Part shown: positions 7,479-15,170 of the stretch, piece by piece | Numbering within the stretch: the first letter of the stretch is position 1 | Layout: the number at the start of each line of letters is the position of its first letter | DNA from: an uncultured Dorea sp. | GTDB lineage: Bacteria > Bacillota > Clostridia > Lachnospirales > Lachnospiraceae | DNA: 19,718 nucleotides | Assembly (NCBI GenBank): GCA_934295165.1 | Contig: CAKRAT010000040.1 | Location: 1 to 19,718, forward strand | Direction: 5' to 3' | Notes under the pieces: generated by a model | What the model was told of the DNA's origin: nothing | Database searches by the model: none | The model's input: only the letters and a program-made list of their open reading frames with translations | Program-made: the position numbers and the translations under genes

Positions 7479-7784
7479 ATGAGAGTATTGGTATTTTTTG
7501 ATCTTCCGGTTCTTACGAGTGAGAACCGGAGGGCATATACAAAATTTAGAAAATTTCTATTGAAAAACGGATTCCTTATGCTTCAGGAATCCGTGTACTG
7601 TAAACTAGCGTTAAATGGTTCAGCAGTCAACGCAATTGTTGACAGTGTGCATAAAAATAAACCGGAGGAAGGCTTAATACAGTTATTAACAGTAACAGAA
7701 AAGCAGTACGCGAAAATGGATATTATTTTGGGACAAGTGAAGAGTGAAGTACTGGATACGGATGAAAGGCTGGTGATTCTATGA
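7479..7784 (+). CDS. cas2: Cas2, type II-A
   Basis: This is a ferredoxin-fold subunit of the Cas1-Cas2 spacer-integration complex. I take ATG 7479, giving 101 residues and the typical MRVLVFFDLP start with D8 after the first beta strand. A TTG at 7464 would add five residues and overlap cas1, but it makes an atypical N-terminus. KFRKFLLKNGFLMLQESVYC is a standard Cas2 segment. The stop overlaps the csn2 start in ATGA. The ribosome site is weak, consistent with coupling to cas1. Confidence 0.95.
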   Translation: MRVLVFFDLPVLTSENRRAYTKFRKFLLKNGFLMLQESVYCKLALNGSAVNAIVDSVHKNKPEEGLIQLLTVTEKQYAKMDIILGQVKSEVLDTDERLVIL

Positions 7785-8452
7785 AACTTGTGCATGGAGA
7801 TTTGTCAGGTGAAATAGTTAATGAGCAAAAAGAATGTGTGGAGTGGCTTATAGAACCACCGGAACTGTTTTCAAAATATGTAGGAGAATTATATAGGCAA
7901 GTTAATAAATCTGAGGGAAAATTTGTTTTATCAGAAAATAATAAGGAAATTGATATTGCAAAACATTCAGAGATTATAATAAATCCATTTTCTGTAGAAA
8001 TAAATAATAGGAAAGTTCTAAATAAATTATACGAAGAATTGAATAAGTTGTCTTCAAATGAAGTGCTGTATATGAAAACACTTGAATTGACAAAATTAAT
8101 ACAAGAATATTTGTTAGATCTGGAACAAGAAACGAATTATATACTTGAATTTAATAATGAAGTTGAAATGAGTGCTTTGTTTAAAGCCGTTGATTTAAAA
8201 TATGAAGACAGCGGAGAAGATTTCCTTGAAAGACTTGTAAAATATATAAAGATACTTGTAGATTTATTATCTGTAAAATTAGTTGTATTTATTAATGCAA
8301 GATGTTTTATGAATGATGAACAGATAAGGAAGTTATGTGAAGAAATAAAATATATGGAAATAAAAGGATTATTTATAGAAAACAACGAGAAAACTTGCGT
8401 GGAGGGGATGGAACGGTATATTATAGATAAAGATAGATGTGAAATTTATTAA
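7781..8452 (+). CDS. csn2: Csn2, type II-A adaptation protein
   Basis: The protein has 223 residues, close to the 220 of the short Csn2 type. Known Csn2 proteins form a Ca2+-bound tetrameric ring on double-stranded DNA ends and are needed for spacer uptake with Cas1, Cas2 and Cas9. The N-terminus MKLVHGDLSGEIV, the motif INPFSVEINNRKVLNKLYEE and the helical acidic middle fit the family. Position as the last cas gene, directly before the array, defines subtype II-A. Translation is coupled to cas2 by a 4-base overlap. Identification rests more on context and length than on catalytic residues, as the family is divergent. Confidence 0.93.
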   Translation: MKLVHGDLSGEIVNEQKECVEWLIEPPELFSKYVGELYRQVNKSEGKFVLSENNKEIDIAKHSEIIINPFSVEINNRKVLNKLYEELNKLSSNEVLYMKTLELTKLIQEYLLDLEQETNYILEFNNEVEMSALFKAVDLKYEDSGEDFLERLVKYIKILVDLLSVKLVVFINARCFMNDEQIRKLCEEIKYMEIKGLFIENNEKTCVEGMERYIIDKDRCEIY

Positions 8453-8512
8453 AGTATATGGCTTGAGTACCTAGGTTTATGCAGGTGATGGCATTTCATT
8501 TTTGAATTTGAG
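8453..8512 (+). promoter_or_regulatory. CRISPR leader with ATTTGAG leader-anchoring end
   Basis: Sixty bases separate csn2 from the first repeat. The last seven, ATTTGAG (8506-8512), match the leader end shown in Streptococcus thermophilus II-A systems to direct polarized spacer insertion. I find no convincing promoter here, so crRNA precursor may come from cas-operon read-through or from within the repeats. Confidence 0.75.
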
Positions 8513-9669
8513 GTTTGAGAATGATGTAAAACAGTATGGTACACAAGCGGATTGCAGCTGCGCAAGGAACTGATCAGCGTTTGAGAATGATGTAAAACAG
8601 TATGGTACACAAGCCTTCACTTTTCGGTATGTGATGAAATTCAAGTTTGAGAATGATGTAAAACAGTATGGTACACAAGCATCGGCAACAGGATACAAAG
8701 GAGCATCATCGTTTGAGAATGATGTAAAACAGTATGGTACACAAGCTTATCACAGACCCACAGGCGCAACTGCAAGTTTGAGAATGATGTAAAACAGTAT
8801 GGTACACAAGCGCATTTTAGTACCGCACTTTCCACAGTAGGTTTGAGAATGATGTAAAACAGTATGGTACACAAGCATAAAAAAGAGGTCTACAAATGCT
8901 TATGTGGTTTGAGAATGATGTAAAACAGTATGGTACACAAGCCTATCAAATGATGAAAGGAATGATTTTAATGTTTGAGAATGATGTAAAACAGTATGGT
9001 ACACAAGCGACAACTCAACCTGTCCATCATCCAGATCAGTTTGAGAATGATGTAAAACAGTATGGTACACAAGCTTCCGCCGTCTTCGTAGACTTCCTGC
9101 ACTTCGTTTGAGAATGATGTAAAACAGTATGGTACACAAGCCAGATTCTGATACCAGAAAGAAAGGAAGACGTTTGAGAATGATGTAAAACAGTATGGTA
9201 CACAAGCGGAAGAACTGCAAGTGGTACAACATTTTAAGTTTGAGAATGATGTAAAACAGTATGGTACACAAGCAATCTGCCCCGTTCCGTAGGCTACGCC
9301 GACGTTTGAGAATGATGTAAAACAGTATGGTACACAAGCGCCGATCATATCCATTGACGCCGCCACGTGTTTGAGAATGATGTAAAACAGTATGGTACAC
9401 AAGCACCTACATATCAGCTTGTGACAGCAAGTGTGTTTGAGAATGATGTAAAACAGTATGGTACACAAGCACCAGTGGATATATTCACGCACAAGTTAAA
9501 GTTTGAGAATGATGTAAAACAGTATGGTACACAAGCCGACTGTCATTATTTATATAACCAGATTTTGTTTGAGAATCATGTAAAAATATGGTATTTAGAC
9601 TTAATGTAATAAACAGTAGCAAGAGATGTATGTTTGAGAGAGATGTAATAATGGTATTTAAACAAAAGC
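8513..9669 (+). CRISPR. Type II-A CRISPR array, 16 identical repeats plus 2 degenerate ones
   Basis: The 36-nt repeat begins GTTTGAGAATGATG and ends GTATGGTACACAAGC. Exact copies start at 8513, 8579, 8645, 8711, 8776, 8841, 8907, 8973, 9039, 9106, 9172, 9238, 9304, 9369, 9435 and 9501. Spacers are 29-31 nt, mostly 30. A degenerate repeat starts at 9567 and a more decayed one at 9632, so the right end is the old end and the csn2 side is the leader end. Transcription on the plus strand agrees with the tracrRNA anti-repeat. Several spacers read as open codons in one frame, as expected for phage or plasmid coding DNA. No two spacers look alike. Confidence 0.98.
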
Positions 9670-9695
9670 GATGCTAATTTAATTGGGAACAAAAC

Positions 9696-9722
9696 AAAAG
9701 TTGTGGCGATGTCACAACTTTT
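9696..9722 (+). terminator. Terminator after the CRISPR array
   Basis: AAAAGTTGTG (9696-9705) pairs perfectly with CACAACTTTT (9713-9722) around a 7-base loop. It lies 27 bases after the last degenerate repeat and probably ends the precursor crRNA. The A-run on its left side means it could also work on the minus strand. Confidence 0.7.
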
Positions 9723-9769
9723 AGTTATCTTATACAAGTATAAAAATAATTGACGTATTTCCACCCATT

Positions 9770-9854
9770 AAAAAAGGACTGCATTATTCGGGAGGAGTGC
9801 AGCCCTGAGGAAAAAGTTATGAAAAAGATTTAAAGTGTTTGTTCTCTTGAACAA
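9770..9854 (-). ncRNA. Putative csRNA-like small RNA, copy C
   Basis: This is the third copy of the unit seen at 1911 and 2097, now on the far side of the CRISPR locus in the same orientation. It keeps the 5' hairpin TTGTTC/GAACAA (9839-9854) and the linker antisense to GAGGAAAAAGTTATGAAAA. The terminator hairpin is GGACTGCA 9776-9783 with TGCAGCCC 9798-9805, where the single change makes a G-U pair rather than breaking the stem. The loop keeps CUCCUCCC while the rest of it has drifted (GAAUAA for AAACAU). Retained pairing and drift outside the key segments support an RNA function. Confidence 0.65.
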
Positions 9855-9859
9855 TTCCT

Positions 9860-9896
9860 AGTATAGAATCGAATTGTGATAAAACTGTGATGGAAT
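9860..9896 (-). promoter_or_regulatory. Promoter of small RNA copy C with 11-bp direct repeats
   Basis: The minus-strand TATACT is at 9865-9860, and tandem 11-mers TGTGATAAAAC (9875-9885) and TGTGATGGAAT (9886-9896) follow after the same nine-base gap. The TGTGA cores are kept although the bases between them differ from copies A and B, which points to a protein-binding site. Confidence 0.55.
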
Positions 9897-9912
9897 TAGG
9901 AAGAAATTGTTA

Positions 9913-10096
9913 ACAAATTTAGAACATAAAATAAAATATGATTAGATGCGCCATAAACCGGGACCATGTTGAAATCCAAAAGTCCGGGTGTTAGAATTAC
10001 AACAGATGCTATAACAGAAGATACATGAAAGAAAGATGTCAAAGAACACAAGAAACTACACAGAATATACGAACAGACACCAAGGAGGAATGCACC
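9913..10096 (+). other. Leader region of the oxidoreductase-deformylase operon
   Basis: This 184-base gap holds a hairpin (ACCGGGAC and GTCCGGGT near 9957-9989, one G-G mismatch) with no T-run after it. There is no promoter I can support with both boxes. The ribosome site AAGGAGG at 10082-10088 serves the next gene. Confidence 0.3.
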
Positions 10097-10990
10097 ATGC
10101 GGATTCTAATCTACGGCGCCGGAGTCATTGGAAGCTTCTATGCATCCAGGTTTTCCAAGGCGGGACTGGATGTAACGGTTTTAGCCAGAGGGCAGCGGTT
10201 AAAAGAATTACAGGAACACGGTCTGTGGTACAGAGGCAAGACAAGAATACATAAAGTTGAGGTTAAGACAATTAGTGAGTTAAAACCAGATGACCGCTAC
10301 CAGTTCATTTTCCTGACAGTATGTGAGAATCAGGTGGAAGAAGCACTGGAAGATATCAGTAGGAATGAAAGTCCGAATATTGTCACTATGGTCAATACAA
10401 TAAAACCATATGGCAGATGGGAGAAAATCTGTGGAAAAGGCAGGATTCTTCCGGCATTTCCGGGAGCGGGCGGCTGTATCGAAGGCGGGATTCTGGATGC
10501 ACAGCTCTTGCCAAGAGCAATCCAGCCGACGACATTTGGTGAGATCGGAGGAAGAAAGAGCAGCAGGGAAGAAGCACTGGCATATATATTTAGAAAAAGC
10601 CACATTCCGTATCAGATCATTCCGGAGATGCATCACTGGCAGATCTCGCATCTCGGCGTAATCGTGCCATTGGCAGATGCTTATTATCAGAGCAGACATC
10701 CGGAGAAAATCTGTGCAAATGAAAAGCTGATGACGCTGACTGCATATCGGATCAAGAAGAATCTGAAATGGATCGCCCAGAAGGGGATGTTGTGTCCGGC
10801 AAAGCTCTATATGATCAAGGATATGCCGACAGGAATGCTGGCAGGAGTCCTAAGCCGGGCATATCAGAGTGAATTTGGTAATAAATTCCTTTACAGGCAT
10901 GCGATGCATGCGCCGGAAGAATTCCAACGGCTGCATCAGGAATTCTATAATTATATGAAGACACATACGAAAGAGAGTAACAGAGCATGA
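10097..10990 (+). CDS. Ketopantoate reductase-like (ApbA/PanE-fold) NADP oxidoreductase, likely not PanE itself
   Basis: I choose ATG 10097 (297 residues) because AAGGAGG lies eight bases upstream and the protein then begins MRILIYGAGVIGSFYASRF, placing the GxGxxG dinucleotide motif at residues 7-12. An in-frame upstream ATG at 10025 lacks this. The N-terminal Rossmann domain and helical C-terminal domain fit the ApbA/PanE family, which reduces 2-ketopantoate in pantothenate synthesis. By eye, the catalytic lysine of PanE falls on glutamine here (HHWQISHLGVIVPLADAYY) and the following asparagine is also replaced. A different substrate, or loss of that activity, is likely. It is translationally coupled (ATGA) to the deformylase-like gene. 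Confidence 0.8.
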   Translation: MRILIYGAGVIGSFYASRFSKAGLDVTVLARGQRLKELQEHGLWYRGKTRIHKVEVKTISELKPDDRYQFIFLTVCENQVEEALEDISRNESPNIVTMVNTIKPYGRWEKICGKGRILPAFPGAGGCIEGGILDAQLLPRAIQPTTFGEIGGRKSSREEALAYIFRKSHIPYQIIPEMHHWQISHLGVIVPLADAYYQSRHPEKICANEKLMTLTAYRIKKNLKWIAQKGMLCPAKLYMIKDMPTGMLAGVLSRAYQSEFGNKFLYRHAMHAPEEFQRLHQEFYNYMKTHTKESNRA

Positions 10991-11397
10991 TAAGACCGAT
11001 TATGAAAGATATATTTTTCCTGAATCAGAGATCCGAGCCTGCAACAGAGGCGGACAAGCAGGTGGCGGTAGACTTACTGGATACATTGAAAGCACATGAA
11101 GAAGGCTGTGTCGGCATGGCAGCGAATATGATCGGAGTGAAGAAATGTATCATAGCAGTCAATATGGGCTTCATGAATGTAGCAATGTTTAATCCGAAGA
11201 TCGTAAAACGCTCCGGAAAATATGAGACAGAAGAAGGTTGTCTCTCACTTACCGGTGTAAGAAAATGTACCCGCTATCAGGAAATCGAAGTGGAATATCA
11301 GGACATGAACTTCAAAAAACAGAGACAGAAATATACCGGATGGACGGCGCAGATCATCCAGCATGAAGTGGATCATTGTCGCGGGATTGTGATATAA
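10987..11397 (+). CDS. Divergent peptide deformylase
   Basis: At 136 residues this is a short deformylase of the family that removes the formyl group from new N-termini. Metal-binding motif II (EEGCLS, Cys85) and motif III (QHEVDH, His126, Glu127, His130) are intact. Motif I is altered: GxGLAAxQ reads CVGMAANM, so the conserved glutamine that stabilizes the transition state is Met48. This is probably a second, paralogous deformylase, perhaps with altered activity, and not the essential housekeeping Def. The start overlaps the preceding gene's stop by four bases, so the two are co-expressed. No terminator is obvious after it. Confidence 0.85.
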   Translation: MIRPIMKDIFFLNQRSEPATEADKQVAVDLLDTLKAHEEGCVGMAANMIGVKKCIIAVNMGFMNVAMFNPKIVKRSGKYETEEGCLSLTGVRKCTRYQEIEVEYQDMNFKKQRQKYTGWTAQIIQHEVDHCRGIVI

Positions 11398-11424
11398 CAA
11401 TGATAAATATTTCTCCATATTTTA

Positions 11425-11453
11425 TTGACACAATTATATCAAAAGCATACAAT
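11425..11453 (+). promoter_or_regulatory. Promoter of gldA
   Basis: TTGACA (11425-11430), a 17-base spacer and TACAAT (11448-11453) make a near-consensus sigma-A promoter about 60 bases before the gldA start. Confidence 0.85.
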
Positions 11454-11513
11454 AAGCTTAGATTGTTAATAAAATAACACAAGAAAACGTGAAGATTACA
11501 GGAGGGTAATATC

Positions 11514-12611
11514 ATGGCAAAGATTTTATGTAGTCCAAGTAAATATGTACAGGGTGCAGGTGAGATGAAGAAGCTGGGTGAATATGCTCAGAAGTATGGC
11601 AAAAAGGCACTTGTACTGATCACAGAATCCGGATACAAACGTATCGGAGACGTTGTAAATATCGGATTTGAAGGATACGAGATCACACCTGTATATGAGT
11701 ATTTCAACAGAGAATGCAGTAAGAATGAGATCAACCGTCTGGTAGACATCATGAATGAGAAAGGCTGTGATGTCGTGATTGGTATCGGTGGTGGTAAGAT
11801 TCTGGATACAGCCAAGGCAGTTGCTTATTATAAAGAAGCTCCGGTCCTGATCTGCCCGACGATCGCATCGACAGATGCGCCTTGCAGTGCACTGTCAGTT
11901 ATTTATACAGATGACGGTGTATTCGAAGAGTACTTATTCCTTCCGGCAAACCCGAATATGGTTCTGATGGATACCGAGATCATTGCAAAATCACCGGTAA
12001 GACTGACCGTTTCCGGAATGGGTGATGCACTGGCAACGTATTTTGAAGCAAGAGCCTGTCAGGCAAGCGGGGCAACGACATGTGCGGGTGGACAGATCAC
12101 ACAGGCAGCAATCGCACTTGCAAAACTCTGCTTTGATACACTGATGGCAGAAGGTGTAAAGGCAAAGCTTGCTCTGGAAGCAGGCGCATGTACACCAGCT
12201 GTGGAAAAAGTCATTGAAGCCAATACATTGCTGAGTGGTATCGGATTTGAGAGCGGCGGACTTGCAGGAGCACATGCAATTCATAATGGATTTACTGTAC
12301 TGGATGAGTGTCATCATATGTACCATGGTGAGAAAGTTGCATTCGGAACGATCACACAGCTGGTACTTGAGAATATCCCGGCAGAAGAACTGGAAGATAT
12401 CATCGACTGGTGTATCGAACTGGGACTGCCTGTGACATTAAAAGAACTGGGAATCACAGAAGTAACAGATGAGAAACTGATGGCAGTTGCAACGGCAGCA
12501 TGCGCAGAGAATGATACACTTCACAATATGCCATTCGAGGTAACACCGGAGACTGTATGTGCAGCAATCAAGGCGGCAGATGCATACGGAAAATATTTCC
12601 TCGGAGAATAA
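11514..12611 (+). CDS. gldA: Glycerol dehydrogenase (NAD-dependent, zinc)
   Basis: This 365-residue iron-containing-alcohol-dehydrogenase-family enzyme oxidizes glycerol to dihydroxyacetone with NAD+, or runs in reverse. The NAD-binding segment is GIGGGKILDTAKAVAY (about 90-105). The Zn2+ ligands of the family fall at D171 (SGMGDALATYFEA), H254 (GAHAIHNG) and H271 (MYHGEKVAFG). Length and motifs agree with well-studied GldA enzymes. An AGGAGGG ribosome site lies about ten bases before ATG. It has its own promoter and a strong terminator at 12697, so it is probably a single-gene unit. Related activity on other small diols cannot be excluded. Confidence 0.93.
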   Translation: MAKILCSPSKYVQGAGEMKKLGEYAQKYGKKALVLITESGYKRIGDVVNIGFEGYEITPVYEYFNRECSKNEINRLVDIMNEKGCDVVIGIGGGKILDTAKAVAYYKEAPVLICPTIASTDAPCSALSVIYTDDGVFEEYLFLPANPNMVLMDTEIIAKSPVRLTVSGMGDALATYFEARACQASGATTCAGGQITQAAIALAKLCFDTLMAEGVKAKLALEAGACTPAVEKVIEANTLLSGIGFESGGLAGAHAIHNGFTVLDECHHMYHGEKVAFGTITQLVLENIPAEELEDIIDWCIELGLPVTLKELGITEVTDEKLMAVATAACAENDTLHNMPFEVTPETVCAAIKAADAYGKYFLGE

Positions 12612-12696
12612 TCAAGAATCTGTGAAAATAAAAAATACATAATCAGATAACGCAGAGAATCTGCCGCTGACAGGGCAGAAACTTTGGTATATAAAA

Positions 12697-12766
12697 AGAA
12701 ATGCTTTTCAGCACATGGAAGAGGAAGAACTTTCTGTTTTCCAGTTTGAAAAGCATTTCTTTTTTT
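12697..12766 (+). terminator. Strong terminator after gldA
   Basis: AGAAATGCTTTTC (12697-12709) pairs perfectly over 13 bp with GAAAAGCATTTCT (12748-12760), followed by six T. A second stem, TGGAA/TTCCA, closes much of the loop. Another small hairpin, TCTGCC/GGCAGA (12660-12679), precedes it. The rest of the 12612-12928 gap is AT-rich, and I find no clear promoter for the next gene. Confidence 0.85.
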
Positions 12767-12928
12767 GTATTATTTTACAGAATCATTCGGTACATGCATC
12801 TGAAAATTCCAGTAGATTTCAAGAATAACTTAACTTCTTTTTTACAAAATTATCGAGTAAATTCAATATTCTCATACTATACCTGAAAGTGTACAAAAAA
12901 ACAAAATCAGAAAGTGTGAGAAATATCT

Positions 12929-14299
12929 ATGATCAAATCCTATGTTATTGATACCAATATTTTAATTCAGGCACCTTATGCATGTCAGTGTTTTGAAGAA
13001 AACAGGGTGATATTGCCATTGGTTGTATTAGAAGAACTGGATGGTCTGAAGAAAGCAGAAGGAGAAAAGGGCGCAAATGCTAGGCGTGCGATCCGTTTTC
13101 TGGAAAAACTCAGACTGAAAGGAGACCTTTTAAAAGGTGTCCAGATGGAAAATGGAGGAATCCTCCGTGTGGAGGCCAATTGTGTAAATGTAGAGCTGCC
13201 GGAAAGCCTTCCGGAAGATAAGCCGGATAACCGGATCTTAAAAGTATGTAAGGGAATCCGGGAAGAAGAAAAGCCGGTCGTTCTGGTGACAAAAGATCTG
13301 GTCCTTAGATTAAAAGCACAGATTCTCGGAATTGAAGCCCAGGATTTCAGTACAGAGCAGGTGATCGAAGAAGAAGGTCAGTACAGCGGCAGACAGATCT
13401 GTTATGTGGCGGAAGATAAATTCAAGGAATTCAAGAAAAAAGGCGTTCATCTGAAGGAACTTTATTTGTCCGATGAAGATGGCAATAAGATCCAGCCGGA
13501 ACTTACGGAGAACGAATTTATCATATTGAAGGCAGACCAGTCTGTGAAAAAGACACATCTGGGAAGAGTCGAGGGAAAGAAAGTAGTACCGTTAGAATTC
13601 CGAAAGAGTCAGCCTTATGGAATCAAACCAAGGAATGCAGGACAGTATTTCCTTCAGGAAGCATTGATGAAATCCGCAGAAAAAGCACCGCTTGTGATCG
13701 TAAAAGGAATGGCAGGAACGGCGAAGACATTTTATTCACTGGCGGTCGGACTGGAGAAAGTCCTGAACAATCCGACCGGAGAATATAGAAGAATTCTGAT
13801 CTGCAGACCGAATGCACAGTTTGACCAGGATATCGGTTTCCTGCCTGGAGATGAGCAGGAAAAAATATCACCACTGATGCGTCCGATCGTAGATAATCTG
13901 GAGCAGCTGATCGATTCAGATGAGGAAGAACGTTATCAGGATGAACAGGAATTACAGGGAAAGATTGAAGAGATATTTGCCAGAGGGCTGATCCAGACAG
14001 AAGCAATGAATTTCATCAGGGGCCGGTCATTTGTCAAGACCTATCTGATCATAGATGAAGCGCAGAATATGACTCCGAATCAGGTGAAAGGAATCATAAC
14101 GAGAGCAGGAAAAGGAACCAAGATCATATTGCTTGGAGATCCGAATCAGATCGACCGTCCGTTTCTGGATGAAAGAACAAATGGACTCAGTTATGCATCA
14201 GAATATATGAAGGGCAGTCCGTTATGCTATCAGATTACAATGTCGGCAGAAGAATGTGAGCGTTCCGAGCTTGCGATGGATGCGATCCATAGATTATAG
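12929..14299 (+). CDS. PIN-PhoH fusion ATPase (PhoH2-like)
   Basis: The protein has 456 residues. The N-terminal PIN nuclease domain has acidic residues D8 (VIDTNILIQ), E35 (VVLEELDGLKK), D100 (DKPDNRIL) and D123 (LVTKDLVLR). A central linker leads to the C-terminal PhoH ATPase with Walker A GMAGTAKT (260-267) and Walker B LIIDEAQN (373-380), then GDPNQIDRPFLD. Studied PhoH2 proteins are ATP-dependent RNA helicase-nucleases. The ribosome site is weak (GTGAGAAA). It is followed after 36 bases by an HD-domain gene that may be co-transcribed. The role in this organism is unknown; RNA decay under stress is the family-based guess. Confidence 0.9.
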   Translation: MIKSYVIDTNILIQAPYACQCFEENRVILPLVVLEELDGLKKAEGEKGANARRAIRFLEKLRLKGDLLKGVQMENGGILRVEANCVNVELPESLPEDKPDNRILKVCKGIREEEKPVVLVTKDLVLRLKAQILGIEAQDFSTEQVIEEEGQYSGRQICYVAEDKFKEFKKKGVHLKELYLSDEDGNKIQPELTENEFIILKADQSVKKTHLGRVEGKKVVPLEFRKSQPYGIKPRNAGQYFLQEALMKSAEKAPLVIVKGMAGTAKTFYSLAVGLEKVLNNPTGEYRRILICRPNAQFDQDIGFLPGDEQEKISPLMRPIVDNLEQLIDSDEEERYQDEQELQGKIEEIFARGLIQTEAMNFIRGRSFVKTYLIIDEAQNMTPNQVKGIITRAGKGTKIILLGDPNQIDRPFLDERTNGLSYASEYMKGSPLCYQITMSAEECERSELAMDAIHRL

Positions 14300-14335
14300 A
14301 TATAGATTATAAATTTAGAAGGGAACGAAATAAAA

Positions 14336-15001
14336 TTGAGCAAAGTAACATATAAAGCAATCAAAAATATGCCGGAGGTGAATGCCTATATCGAACAGGG
14401 AAACAGAGTACTCGGAGCACTTGGATATACCGAACATTCCAGAGGACATGCAGTAAAAGTGGCGGAAACAGCAGGAAATATTCTGGACAAACTAGGCTAT
14501 AACCAGCATACGATCGAACTTGCCAAGATTGCGGGTTATATGCACGATATGGGAAATTGTGTGAACCGTGTGGATCATGCACACAGTTCTGCAATCATGG
14601 CATTTCAGATACTGCGGGATCTGAAAGCACCGGATGAAGACATCGCAGTGATCGTCAGTGCAATCGGTCAGCATGATGAGGCAACCGGCATGGCAGTGGA
14701 TGCGGTATCGGCAGCACTGATACTGGCGGATAAGACGGATGTAAGAAGAAACCGTGTGCGGAACACGATCAAGGAAAGCTTTGACAAACATGACCGGGTG
14801 AATTATGCTGCAGTGGCATCCAGTCTGCATGTAAATGTCGAAAAGCAGGTGATTCTGCTGGAGATTGAACTGGATGAAGGAATCTGTTCTATATTAGATT
14901 ATTTTGAGATTTTCTTACAGCGTATGCTGATGTGCAAGCGTGCGGCAGAGATGCTGGGAATGAAATTCAAGATGAAGGCGAATGGGAATAAGATCTGTTA
15001 A
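14336..15001 (+). CDS. HD-domain phosphohydrolase
   Basis: This 221-residue protein has metal-binding HD motifs: H34/H38 (EHSRGHAVKVA), H70-D71 (GYMHDMGNCV), H81/H83 (DHAHSSAIM), H113 (IGQHDEATG) and D132/D135 (LADKTDVRRNR). HD enzymes hydrolyse nucleotides, cyclic dinucleotides or (p)ppGpp; the substrate here cannot be told. I use TTG at 14336 because AGAAGGGAA lies about ten bases upstream. The next ATG (14369) would cut the N-terminus by eleven residues. It lies directly behind the PIN-PhoH gene with no terminator between, so an operon linked to RNA or nucleotide turnover is likely. Confidence 0.85.
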   Translation: MSKVTYKAIKNMPEVNAYIEQGNRVLGALGYTEHSRGHAVKVAETAGNILDKLGYNQHTIELAKIAGYMHDMGNCVNRVDHAHSSAIMAFQILRDLKAPDEDIAVIVSAIGQHDEATGMAVDAVSAALILADKTDVRRNRVRNTIKESFDKHDRVNYAAVASSLHVNVEKQVILLEIELDEGICSILDYFEIFLQRMLMCKRAAEMLGMKFKMKANGNKIC

Positions 15002-15054
15002 GCGGGTGTGGCAAATGAGTGAAGATCCGGAAGATGATTTCATAGAATTAGCGA

Positions 15055-15084
15055 TTGACATTCCATGAAAGACAGTGCTATAAT
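15055..15084 (+). promoter_or_regulatory. Promoter of the MATE transporter gene
   Basis: TTGACA (15055-15060), an 18-base spacer and a perfect TATAAT (15079-15084) preceded by TGC form a very strong extended promoter. It starts a leader of about 140 bases ahead of the gene. Confidence 0.9.
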
Positions 15085-15131
15085 ACAACCCTAAAATGAG
15101 TGTGGATTTTTCTGGAGCAATCTATTTTTCG

Positions 15132-15170
15132 CCACATGGTTACTGGATGACAGCGGCCATGTGGTTTTTT
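15132..15170 (+). terminator. Leader attenuator upstream of the MATE gene
   Basis: CCACATGG (15132-15139) pairs perfectly with CCATGTGG (15157-15164), followed by six T, giving a full intrinsic terminator 60 bases before the start codon. TGTGG at 15101-15105 can pair with CCACA at 15132-15136, which would exclude the terminator. This suggests conditional read-through, by ligand-binding RNA, protein or ribosome stalling. I do not recognise a known riboswitch class. Confidence 0.75.

Noticed and set aside
8477..9492. Long minus-strand and plus-strand open frames across the CRISPR array
   Set aside because: They are repeat translations (recurrent CVPYCFTSFSN, LCTILFYIILK, FENDVKQYGTQA) caused by the 36-nt repeats, not proteins.
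9957..9989. Possible tRNA-like or terminator hairpin ahead of the oxidoreductase
   Set aside because: One mismatch, no T-run, and no cloverleaf arms can be drawn.
10025..10096. Upstream ATG for the oxidoreductase
   Set aside because: The added 24 residues are polar and unlike the family; AAGGAGG directly precedes ATG 10097 and the Rossmann motif follows at once.
12701..12886. 61-codon frame after gldA
   Set aside because: It lies within the terminator hairpin and AT-rich gap and lacks a ribosome site.
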